From JAJFUG01 sp964473155 (GTDB lineage: Bacteria > Gemmatimonadota > Glassbacteria > GWA2-58-10), in assembly GCA_964473155.1 (NCBI GenBank), contig CAYYNT010000112.1:1-7547 (forward strand): DNA of 7,547 bases, written 5' to 3'. The translations under genes were made by a program, and so were the position numbers. The notes below the pieces were generated by a model. It searched no databases, was not told the DNA's origin, and saw only the letters and a program-made list of their open reading frames with translations. Shown piece after piece: positions 1 through 6,164 of the stretch (position 1 is its first letter; each line of letters begins with the position of its first letter).

Positions 1-11
1 TTTGATCCTCT

Positions 12-38
12 CAGCAATATCCTAACCGGATATTGCTG
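12..38. repeat. Perfect 11-bp inverted repeat, 5-nt loop
   Basis: Arm CAGCAATATCC (12-22) is the exact reverse complement of GGATATTGCTG (28-38), with loop TAACC between them. Neither strand has a T-run directly after the stem, so a classical intrinsic terminator is not supported. It could be the terminator-like end of a gene left of the window, an operator, or an RNA hairpin. The arms are seen directly; the role is unknown. Confidence 0.75.
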
Positions 39-82
39 GGACTGAGGGGGATTTGTTCAAATTCATCAGCACATCTCTAACG

Positions 83-114
83 CTTTTCAATTGTTGCTTC
101 TGTCAATTGAAAAG
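83..114. repeat. Perfect 11-bp inverted repeat, 10-nt spacer
   Basis: Arm CTTTTCAATTG (83-93) is the exact reverse complement of CAATTGAAAAG (104-114), separated by TTGCTTCTGT. It is unrelated in sequence to the repeat at 12-38. The dyad with about two helical turns between arm centres, lying 135 bp before the esterase start, would suit a dimeric regulator site. No T-run follows on the plus strand, which argues against an intrinsic terminator. The regulatory role is inference. Confidence 0.65.
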
Positions 115-147
115 ACGGGAATAGTATTACTGGTAAAACTGGATCAT

Positions 148-167
148 CCGGGGTACAATTACACCGG
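148..167. repeat. Small imperfect hairpin in esterase leader
   Basis: CCGG (148-151) and GTA (153-155) can pair with TAC (160-162) and CCGG (164-167) around the loop CAAT, with one G-A mismatch. This would fold in an RNA leader if transcription starts upstream of it. It is short enough to be chance. Confidence 0.25.
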
Positions 168-238
168 AAACGAATTTTCATCTGCTTCGCCATGAAAGCG
201 CGAAAAAATCTCCACCCGCATTTCTCCGGACAGTCAAG

Positions 239-243
239 GGAGG
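239..243 (+). promoter_or_regulatory. Shine-Dalgarno that fixes the esterase start
   Basis: GGAGG with a 5-nt spacer (TGTTT) precedes ATG 249-251. The earlier in-frame ATG at 192 has no such site. Starting at 249 also puts a clean signal peptide at the N-terminus, whereas starting at 192 would bury it behind 19 polar residues. Confidence 0.85.
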
Positions 244-248
244 TGTTT

Positions 249-1562
249 ATGGCCCGCGTCAGGATTAAAATTATCAGCCTCGTTCCGCTTGGTCTGGCCT
301 TGTGTCTTCACGCCGGTATTCTTTTCGCGCAGGGAATCCCGCTCATGGTCCGCCCGGCGGGCGAGAAATACCTCTACCGTCTGGGCGAGACAGTGGAATT
401 CACGGTCACGGCCGGGGAAAAATATTCAGCAAAAGAAGTTGCTTACCGCCTTAGCCTGGATGACGGTAAAACTCTGAGTGAGGGGGTGCTGCGCCTAACA
501 GGCGGCAAGGGCGCTGTCTCGGGCCGGCTGGATACGCCGGGCTTCCTCAGGATCGATATATCCCTTGTGCAGGGCGCGGACACATTGCGTGCGGCCTGCG
601 GGGTGGGCGTGGAGGTCGGCGCGATCCGGCCCACCGGCATCCTGCCGGAGGATTTCGGCCTGTTCTGGCGGCTGACCCGTGTGGAGTTGCTCCGCCACCC
701 GATTGACCCCTGTCTTGAGGAAGTTTCCGCAACTGATCCGGGCGATGCCAGGCGCTATAAAGTGAGCCTGGCGCATCCGGATGGCGGACGGGTGTACGGC
801 TGGCTGCACCTTCCGCGGGGTAAGGGGCCGTTCCCGGCTGTGCTTTCGATCCCCGGCTCGGGCGTGGGGCGCACCGGGCGGTTCGATGGCTTCACCTCGG
901 CCGGTTTCGCCGTGCTGGCGATAGAGATATTCGGTTTCGAACCCTCCGCCGAGAACGTGGGGGCGATCCTCGCGGTCCGGGACCCGGACAGCCTGACCCG
1001 TTTCATGCAGCGGGTGGAGGTCGAGGAACTGAACGGCTATCACAACCTGGGCAAGGAGGACCACTGGCATTACATCCACCGCCGTTCCATGATAGCCGCC
1101 ATGCGCGGCATGGATTACCTGCATTCCAGGGGGGACATCGACACGTCCAGGATTGCGGTGTTCGGCGGGAGCCAGGGCGGGGGCCTGAGCCTCCTGACCG
1201 CGGCGGTGGACAAGCGGGCCAAGGCGGTTATCGCCACGGTGCCCGGCTCCTGCGACAACACGGCCTGGCTGTACGGGCGCTGCGGCGGACAGGGCTTGCT
1301 GGCCAGCGGAAACCGGGAGAGGGTGATCCGTGCGTTGAGCTACTATGACGCCGCCCTGGCGGCGCAATTGATAACCGTGCCGACCATTATCGGGGTGGGA
1401 TTTATCGACAACACCTGCCACCCGACAAAAGTGTACGCGGCTTACAACAACCTGTCCGGGCCGAAAAAGATCGACAATTTCCTGAATACCGGGCACGAAT
1501 CCGCCCCGGGCTGGCGCGAGCGGTCGATTGAGTGGCTCAAGGGGTGTTTCGGGATGAAGTGA
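249..1562 (+). CDS. Secreted acetyl xylan esterase-like alpha/beta hydrolase
   Basis: A 437-residue protein that looks like a carbohydrate or xenobiotic ester deacetylase of the AXE1/cephalosporin-C deacetylase-like alpha/beta hydrolases. Residues 1-27 form a signal peptide (basic MARVRIK, a hydrophobic run, cleavage probable after LFA). Residues about 30-125 look like a beta-sandwich domain, and the hydrolase fold follows from about 165. The nucleophile elbow GGSQGGG puts Ser308 in place. Asp387 in GFIDNTC and His416 in NTGHES complete a plausible triad in the correct order, and PGSG near 202-205 probably shapes the oxyanion hole. An upstream in-frame ATG at 192 gives 456 residues but lacks a ribosome site. 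The enzyme should act outside the inner membrane, removing acetyl groups from polysaccharide or oligosaccharide. It converges with a glycoside hydrolase gene, which fits that role. The exact substrate is not readable, and a general dienelactone-hydrolase-type esterase is the main alternative. Confidence 0.85.
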   Translation: MARVRIKIISLVPLGLALCLHAGILFAQGIPLMVRPAGEKYLYRLGETVEFTVTAGEKYSAKEVAYRLSLDDGKTLSEGVLRLTGGKGAVSGRLDTPGFLRIDISLVQGADTLRAACGVGVEVGAIRPTGILPEDFGLFWRLTRVELLRHPIDPCLEEVSATDPGDARRYKVSLAHPDGGRVYGWLHLPRGKGPFPAVLSIPGSGVGRTGRFDGFTSAGFAVLAIEIFGFEPSAENVGAILAVRDPDSLTRFMQRVEVEELNGYHNLGKEDHWHYIHRRSMIAAMRGMDYLHSRGDIDTSRIAVFGGSQGGGLSLLTAAVDKRAKAVIATVPGSCDNTAWLYGRCGGQGLLASGNRERVIRALSYYDAALAAQLITVPTIIGVGFIDNTCHPTKVYAAYNNLSGPKKIDNFLNTGHESAPGWRERSIEWLKGCFGMK

Positions 1563-1597
1563 TAAAGGCTTGAAAAAAAGGACAAAAAGCAACAGAG

Positions 1598-1681
1598 TTA
1601 TCCACGAAGGGCACTAAGAGGCACAAAGGGAAGACAGTCTCCCTGTTTTTATTCGTGAACCTTCGTGTCCTTCGTGGATAA
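1598..1681. repeat. Long inverted repeat between convergent genes
   Basis: TTATCCACGAAGG (1598-1610) and CCTTCGTGGATAA (1669-1681) are perfect 13-bp reverse complements, and imperfect pairing extends about 20 bp further inward. The right arm holds CCTTCGTG twice with a 9-bp period (1660-1667, 1669-1676). The core 'CCACGAAGGACACGAAGG' resembles a dispersed intergenic repeat I recall from many environmental genomes; that recollection is not checked. It encloses the terminator hairpin at 1628-1650. Confidence 0.7.
1628..1650 (+). terminator. Intrinsic terminator after the esterase
   Basis: GGGA-A-GA pairs with TC-TCCC around a short loop (stem 1628-1643, one bulged A), followed by TG and TTTTT at 1646-1650. 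It lies 66 bp after the esterase stop. In the opposite direction the same hairpin is followed by TTTG, so it may also stop the convergent glycoside hydrolase transcript, more weakly. The stem is short. Confidence 0.5.
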
Positions 1682-1692
1682 ATATTTCTCTC

Positions 1693-3105
1693 TCACCTGC
1701 TCCTTATCCCCAGGGCGATGTCAGTCTCATACTGCGGCGAACCGAGAACGGCCGCACCGCCCGCGTGCTCGATGTTTCCACCAGCGACCACGACACCTGT
1801 CTTCGTGTCCAGCCACTCGAAAACATAGCTCCCGGCCGGAAGCGCCAGTTCCAAATTGGCCTGCGTCCCTCCGTGAAGGTACAGGGCGTACTGTCTGCCC
1901 GGTTCGGCCAGCGTGCGAGTGGTCGCGCCCTCGGGCACGCCGCCTGCGACCACCGAGCTGTCCGGGGCCATGCGCACGAAATCGAACGAGCGGACAAACC
2001 GGCTGAGGATGCCAAGCTGTTTCCGCAGTTCCAGGCTCCCCCCGCCCGGCGAGACATAACCGGACAGGCTGCCGTCCGGATGCCCGGCGCTGAAAGAGTA
2101 GTCCAGGTTGTTGTATAGCGCGCCGCCCGCGAGGATAAAATCCCAGCCCTCGGAGCGGTAGGTGCTGTCGGCCTGCCCGCGGAAACCGGTCTCGTTCTCG
2201 CCTATCACCCGGTTGAGAGCCCAGTTCTGCGCCACAACGTCCGGCGGCTGGCAGTAGTGGAAATTGAAGATCGAGACCGCCGGGTGCGGGTTTTCCACCA
2301 GCGCCCGGCCGTTGGCGATGTTCATCGAGATCAGGTGACGCCGCGGGAAATCCCTCTCCGCCTCCACGATCACATCCGCAATCCGGTGCTGCCACTCGAC
2401 TGTCACTCCCCCGAAATACGGCTCGTTGCAGACCTCGTAATACAGGTTGTCGAAATCCCGCAGCTCGGCCACGGCCTTTCGGACAAGGGCCTCCTGCACG
2501 GCCTGAAGCTCCGGGTGTTTCAGGGTGTATGGCTCATCCGCCGGGCAGTTTCCCACCGAGTTGATATTGTTCCCGGTATGCATCGGACTGGCCAGCCACA
2601 GACTGTCATTGTAGTTCGGGCAGAAAAGATTAAGCTCCACCACCACACCGCGGCTGGAGGCCTGGGTCATGAAATCGCGCAGACGGCTGAAATAAATCTC
2701 ATCCCAGCGGTTCAGGTCGAACTTCGCGCCCCCGTCGAAATTCCCCGGCTCGGCGCTGCGCGCCCAGGGGCAGACATACCGTCCGGGCAGCGGGGCCAGC
2801 GTGTTCCCGGTGATCCCGAAAGAGCTGGGTATCTCGCGGTACGATCCAACCCACGTGCGGGTCAGGTTGAGGCCATGAGCCTGGAGTTCATCCAGGTAGC
2901 GCGTGTAGTCGAAATCCAGGTTCAGCACCGCGCCGTAGTGCTCGCCCGAGGTGATAAGCATGGCCGGCTTTCCGCGGAAAAGGAAATAGTGCGAGTTGTC
3001 AGGATGAAGGGCCAGCGGCGGGTGCTTTTCATCCACCGCGGTTTTGGATTGAGGACTGGAGCAGGCCAGGAAAACGAGCAGAAGGGAGATCAGGACTGTT
3101 TTCAT
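1693..3105 (-). CDS. Clan GH-A-like glycoside hydrolase lipoprotein
   Basis: A 470-residue exported protein, probably a retaining glycoside hydrolase with a TIM barrel. Residues 1-14 are a short signal ending in VFLA before Cys15, a lipobox-like site with Phe at -3, so lipid anchoring is likely but not ideal. The barrel starts near residue 35 (HYFLFRGKPAMLITSGEHYG) and runs to about 375. YEVCNEPY gives Glu228 after Asn227, the classic clan GH-A acid/base pair. IGENETGF carries the probable nucleophile at Glu303 or Glu305. Residues about 395-470 look like a small beta-sandwich (YALYLHGG, FEWLDTKTG) of the kind found at the C-terminus of DUF4038/'putative collagen-binding' proteins. The start is ATG 3105-3103, with AAGGA 10 nt upstream. 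I cannot assign a CAZy family or substrate; 'cellulase-like' would be over-reading. It lies downstream of the transporter-GrpB gene after a 149-bp gap. Confidence 0.8.
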   Translation of the reverse strand: MKTVLISLLLVFLACSSPQSKTAVDEKHPPLALHPDNSHYFLFRGKPAMLITSGEHYGAVLNLDFDYTRYLDELQAHGLNLTRTWVGSYREIPSSFGITGNTLAPLPGRYVCPWARSAEPGNFDGGAKFDLNRWDEIYFSRLRDFMTQASSRGVVVELNLFCPNYNDSLWLASPMHTGNNINSVGNCPADEPYTLKHPELQAVQEALVRKAVAELRDFDNLYYEVCNEPYFGGVTVEWQHRIADVIVEAERDFPRRHLISMNIANGRALVENPHPAVSIFNFHYCQPPDVVAQNWALNRVIGENETGFRGQADSTYRSEGWDFILAGGALYNNLDYSFSAGHPDGSLSGYVSPGGGSLELRKQLGILSRFVRSFDFVRMAPDSSVVAGGVPEGATTRTLAEPGRQYALYLHGGTQANLELALPAGSYVFEWLDTKTGVVVAGGNIEHAGGAAVLGSPQYETDIALGIRSR

Positions 3106-3254
3106 GAGCGCGCATTCCTTTCCGTAGTCATTGGCCTTTCAGGAATACTACTCAACGGACGCCGGATATAATCCTTTTGCATCTCCCTGTAATGATTTCA
3201 ATAAGGTGGATCAAACGTAACTGCCTGGTTATCGGCTTTTCATAACGGACATAA

Positions 3255-4727
3255 TCAGCAGGTTTTTTCGCGCGCTGCGTCCCAGGCGCGCGCCCTGGCC
3301 CGCAGAGAATCCATGAAAGCCCGCTTGCTCTCACCGTAGGCCACCAGGCTGTCGACGCCGGAGGCGATTATCCCGCGCTTCAGCGCCGCGTACTTCTCCG
3401 CTTCATCCGGATGGGCGCGCAGATAGTCGCGCAGGATGATATTGCGCGCCCAGTTGTCGCTGCCTGGAACCACGAAATGCGCGTTGAACGCGCCCCCGTC
3501 TCCACGCTTCCGGAAATAGATCCGTCCCGGCACCCCGGACTGGCCCAGGCATTCGTAGCCCAGGCGCTGCATGGTTTCCAGCGTTTCAGGCTTAAGATCG
3601 AGTAAACTGACCCCCACCAGCAGGTCGACAAACGGTTTGGCGGCCAGGCCCGGGACCGCCGTGCTGCCCACGTGTTCGATCTCGACAACCGTTTCTCCCA
3701 GAGAATTGAGCAGGCTTTCCTTTTCGGCAAGAAACATCTTCGGCCAGCGCGGATCGTAGTCCACGACGCTGACCGGCTCATCGAATTCCGGTAGCGCCGG
3801 CTCCTTCTCTCCGCCGGGCTTTACCACCCTTGTATGACGGGCCAGGCGGTTGACCACCACCACTCCGCCCAGGGCCAAAGCTCCTCCTGCCAGCGACAGC
3901 GCGTGCGGGCGCTCGCCCAGCCAGAACCAGGCGATAACCAGCGCCGCCACAGGCGTAAAATAAAGAAAACTGCTCGACCGGCTGGCGCTCATTTTACTTA
4001 ACACCCAGCCCCAGCAGAAATAGGCCAGGGCGGCAGGAAAAACACCCATGTAGATAACGATAAGCGTGTGGCGAAGCGGGGCGGCGGCCATGCTGGAGGC
4101 CAGCCCCCCGGCGAACGGCAGCAGCACCGCCGTGCCGGTCCAGATCGCCCAGCCCACGCACTCCAGACTGGTGTACCTTTCAAGCAGAGGTTTCTGCACC
4201 ACCAGATAGACCGCCGAACAGAACGCCGCGCACAGGATGACCAGCGCGCGAGGCTCCAGGTTCAGCCTGCCTCCCTCGCCCATGGCGATCAGAGTCACGC
4301 CGGTGAAACTGATCAGCATTCCGAGCCAGCCCAGACGGTCGATCCGCTCGCCCAGGACAAGCATTGAAAGCAGGGTGGTAAGAAGAGGGAGAGTGTTGAC
4401 CAGGAAACTGGCCGAACCGGCCGAGACAACCTGTTCGCCGTAATTCAGAAGGAGGTTGTATATACCGATGCCGAACAGGCCGGTTATAAAAAGGCGCGGC
4501 ATATCAGCGGCGCGGGGCAAGCGGACGCCGCGCGCCAGGGCCAGCGCGGCCATCACCAGCGAGGCCACCCCGTAACGCAGCAGCGCAAGATGCCAGGGAG
4601 TGTAGCTCTGAAGGGCGTCCCGGATGCCCACGAACGCCGAGCCCCAGGTGAGGATAGTGAACGCGATAGCCACGCCCAAAGTCAGCCGGGATGGTCCTGC
4701 ATGGCTGTGTGCGGATTGTTTTATCAT
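3255..4727 (-). CDS. EamA/DMT transporter fused to GrpB (UPF0157) domain
   Basis: A single 490-residue frame with two parts. Residues about 15-295 are a drug/metabolite transporter with ten predicted helices in two EamA repeats: TWGSAFVGIRDAL and LVLGERIDRLGWLGMLISFTGV in the first, YFTPVAALVIAWFWLGERP in the second. DMT proteins usually total about 300 residues. A linker at about 296-317 leads into a complete GrpB/UPF0157 domain at about 318-483. This shows DYDPRWP (323-329), EHVGSTAVPGLAAKP (351-365) with Asp368, His417, RDYLRAHP (433-440) and YAALKRG (446-452). GrpB proteins have a nucleotidyltransferase-like fold of unknown reaction. With ten helices and the usual cytoplasmic termini, the GrpB part should face the cytoplasm. 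ATG 4727-4725 has no clear Shine-Dalgarno; later in-frame GTG/TTG codons would cut into helix 1. The transported substrate is unknown. Both halves look intact. Confidence 0.88.
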   Translation of the reverse strand: MIKQSAHSHAGPSRLTLGVAIAFTILTWGSAFVGIRDALQSYTPWHLALLRYGVASLVMAALALARGVRLPRAADMPRLFITGLFGIGIYNLLLNYGEQVVSAGSASFLVNTLPLLTTLLSMLVLGERIDRLGWLGMLISFTGVTLIAMGEGGRLNLEPRALVILCAAFCSAVYLVVQKPLLERYTSLECVGWAIWTGTAVLLPFAGGLASSMAAAPLRHTLIVIYMGVFPAALAYFCWGWVLSKMSASRSSSFLYFTPVAALVIAWFWLGERPHALSLAGGALALGGVVVVNRLARHTRVVKPGGEKEPALPEFDEPVSVVDYDPRWPKMFLAEKESLLNSLGETVVEIEHVGSTAVPGLAAKPFVDLLVGVSLLDLKPETLETMQRLGYECLGQSGVPGRIYFRKRGDGGAFNAHFVVPGSDNWARNIILRDYLRAHPDEAEKYAALKRGIIASGVDSLVAYGESKRAFMDSLRARARAWDAAREKTC

Positions 4728-4784
4728 TCAGAAAATTTAGCGTGTCCGTGCGCGCCTGTAAATAGGGCTGCCGGTTATAAGCGC

Positions 4785-4816
4785 CCCCTGAGTTTCTGCC
4801 CCCGCAGAAACCGGGG
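4785..4816 (-). other. Strong hairpin just after the epimerase stop
   Basis: GTTTCTGC (4792-4799) and GCAGAAAC (4804-4811) form a perfect 8-bp stem around CCCC. An outer CCCC/GGGG pairing (4785-4788 with 4813-4816) extends it across a small internal loop. It starts 7 nt after the epimerase stop codon. No T-run follows on the minus strand, so it is either a weak or processed 3' end, an attenuating or mRNA-stabilising hairpin between the epimerase and transporter genes, or a Rho-linked end. Confidence 0.5.
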
Positions 4817-4823
4817 AGAGTCT

Positions 4824-5897
4824 CTACAGAAGCGGATCGAGGCTGTATTTCACCCAGCCGGAGATTTCGGCGCCCGGCGGGACCACGTTCAGGCCGCTGG
4901 CGGCCTCGAACCCGCGGGCATAGAGGTTATGCGCATCCGGCGAGCTGGTCAGGTTCTCGACACAGAAAAACGGATTGGACGGCAGAGCGTAAACTATCAG
5001 GTGACCGAACAGGCTGGAAGCCTCCAGGCTGAGCCGCAGCCCGGCCTTGCGGAATTCGATCACAGCCGGCGCGTCCTGTACCATCCCGGTGAAAACATCA
5101 TCCATCTCCAATGTGGACACGCTCACCGGATTACATATGTCCCATGCCGTGCCCTGCACCGGCAGCAGCTTTCCCGTGGGGACAAGACCGGCCAGTTCCA
5201 TGCGCTCGGCCACCGGCGCGCTCAACCACACGTCACTCTGTCCGCCGGGGTAGTTCCAGAACGGGTGAAGGCCGAAACCGAACGGAAGGTCGCGTCTGTC
5301 GCGGTTGCTCACGCTGAAAGCCAGCTTGATCCCCGTACTGTCAAGGGTGTAAGTGAGGGTCAGACGGTGCTCGAACGGGAACTTGCGGTAAATCTCCGAG
5401 CCAGGCTTGAAATCGATCCATGTGCTAAGCGTAGCCGCTCCGTCCCGCGCCACGGGCGGACTGAACTCCCAGGCGGCGTCCCGCACCAGCCCGTGAATAT
5501 GAGTGTCGTCGCGGTTCAGCCCGAAATCGAACTGCTCGCCCCGGAAACTGAATTTTCCGCCAGGAATTCGGCAGGGTGAGGGGTACAGCACCGGCACGCC
5601 GTACCTGGAGCCGTCAAACAGGCTCAACGTATCCGGCAAGTAGAGCAGCTCGTTCCCGGCCCAGCTCAGGCTGAACAGGTTTGCGCCGCAGGACGGGGCA
5701 ATCCGGGCCTCGATCACGTCCGGCGCATCGACACGCAGCACAACCACCTCTTTCATTATTTTGGGATCTTTCTCGACCCAGGCGCGCGCCCCCCCGGAAC
5801 TATCCCCGGAGCTTTCACCGCCACGGACGCAGGCCGCGCTTAATACCAGACCGGAAGCCAATGAGACGCATAAACCAGCATTCAGCCATCGAAACAT
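4824..5897 (-). CDS. Aldose 1-epimerase family lipoprotein
   Basis: A 357-residue exported member of the aldose 1-epimerase (galactose mutarotase-like) beta-sandwich family, whose enzymes interconvert alpha and beta anomers of free sugars. Residues 1-22 form a signal peptide ending in LSAA before Cys23, followed by a Gly/Ser-rich tether, so a membrane-anchored lipoprotein is likely. Family landmarks appear in order: THIHGLVRDAAW (His133 and His135), FGFGLHPFW (His211, probable general acid) and FFCVENLTSSPDAHN (Glu314, probable base). The start is ATG 5897-5895, with AGGAGG at 5908-5903 and a 5-nt spacer; an earlier in-frame start at 5969 lacks this and would add 24 residues ahead of the signal. 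Most characterised mutarotases are cytoplasmic, so export is notable. Homologues acting on glucose-6-phosphate (YeaD-type) or of unknown role are alternatives. It diverges from the ketose 3-epimerase gene. Confidence 0.82.
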   Translation of the reverse strand: MFRWLNAGLCVSLASGLVLSAACVRGGESSGDSSGGARAWVEKDPKIMKEVVVLRVDAPDVIEARIAPSCGANLFSLSWAGNELLYLPDTLSLFDGSRYGVPVLYPSPCRIPGGKFSFRGEQFDFGLNRDDTHIHGLVRDAAWEFSPPVARDGAATLSTWIDFKPGSEIYRKFPFEHRLTLTYTLDSTGIKLAFSVSNRDRRDLPFGFGLHPFWNYPGGQSDVWLSAPVAERMELAGLVPTGKLLPVQGTAWDICNPVSVSTLEMDDVFTGMVQDAPAVIEFRKAGLRLSLEASSLFGHLIVYALPSNPFFCVENLTSSPDAHNLYARGFEAASGLNVVPPGAEISGWVKYSLDPLL

Positions 5898-5902
5898 CCC
5901 CG

Positions 5903-5908
5903 CCTCCT
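5903..5908 (-). promoter_or_regulatory. Shine-Dalgarno that fixes the epimerase start
   Basis: AGGAGG on the minus strand with spacer CGGGG before ATG 5897-5895. It selects the start that begins directly with the lipoprotein signal peptide over the longer frame beginning at 5969. Confidence 0.85.
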
Positions 5909-6088
5909 GAACGATTATCACTTGTAAAATGCCAGTTAAACCAAAAGACAGCCGGATCAGTCCGTCCAAGAATCAATATTTCCGCCGCCCGGGTCTGCGT
6001 TTGCCATTTATGAGCACACTGAAGGATTTTAACATTCAGGGCCGGGGACTGGTCAAGTGAATTCAGCCTCGCGGGCGGTGGATTATGT

Positions 6089-6117
6089 TTGAAACCGGCA
6101 AGGAAAAAGATTAGATT
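6089..6117 (+). promoter_or_regulatory. Sigma70-like promoter for ketose 3-epimerase
   Basis: TTGAAA (6089-6094), a 17-bp spacer and TAGATT (6112-6117) match the -35/-10 consensus at 5/6 and 4/6. Transcription would start near 6124, giving a leader of about 40 nt. This is a by-eye match, and the host's promoter consensus is unknown. Confidence 0.35.
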
Positions 6118-6154
6118 AATATCGTTTTGTCAGCTCATTTTACTGTCATCTTCC

Positions 6155-6159
6155 GGAGG
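6155..6159 (+). promoter_or_regulatory. Shine-Dalgarno of the ketose 3-epimerase
   Basis: GGAGG with the 5-nt spacer CGGCA precedes ATG 6165-6167. The core and spacing match the sites of the esterase and aldose epimerase, supporting all three chosen starts. Confidence 0.8.
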
Positions 6160-6164
6160 CGGCA

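Larger units (their letters stand above)
5898..6164. promoter_or_regulatory. Divergent intergenic control region
   Basis: 267 bp separate the two divergently read epimerase genes, so both promoters should lie here. Visible items are the two ribosome sites, a sigma70-like pair toward the ketose epimerase (6089-6117), and a 5-bp inverted repeat CTGAA/TTCAG (6019-6023, 6035-6039). I see no convincing shared operator. A reverse-strand GATAAT (5919-5914) is too near the ribosome site to act as the -10 box. Confidence 0.5.

Noticed and set aside
47..70. tRNA T-arm-like GTTCAAATTC
   Set aside because: The flanking bases do not form the 5-bp T-stem, and no acceptor or anticodon arms are present.
100..127. 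Promoter CTGTCA-16-TAGTAT before the esterase
   Set aside because: Only 4/6 matches in each box and a 16-bp spacer; too weak to call.
192..248. Longer N-terminus for the esterase from ATG 192
   Set aside because: There is no ribosome site at 192, and it would put 19 polar residues before a textbook signal peptide. ATG 249 has GGAGG at 5-nt spacing.
495..1592. Long minus-strand open frame opposite the esterase
   Set aside because: It is antisense to a well-supported enzyme with catalytic motifs. Its composition is rich in Arg, His, Pro and Gly, as expected for a GC-rich shadow frame, and no family is recognised.
2257..3171. Plus-strand open frame opposite the glycoside hydrolase
   Set aside because: It is a shadow of the hydrolase coding strand and has no recognisable domain.
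4590..5579. Plus-strand open frame across the transporter start and the epimerase
   Set aside because: It spans two real minus-strand genes and their gap, and its composition is low-complexity in charged residues; it is a shadow frame.
5914..5919. Minus-strand GATAAT as -10 box of the aldose epimerase
   Set aside because: Transcription would start inside the ribosome site, and no -35 lies at suitable spacing.
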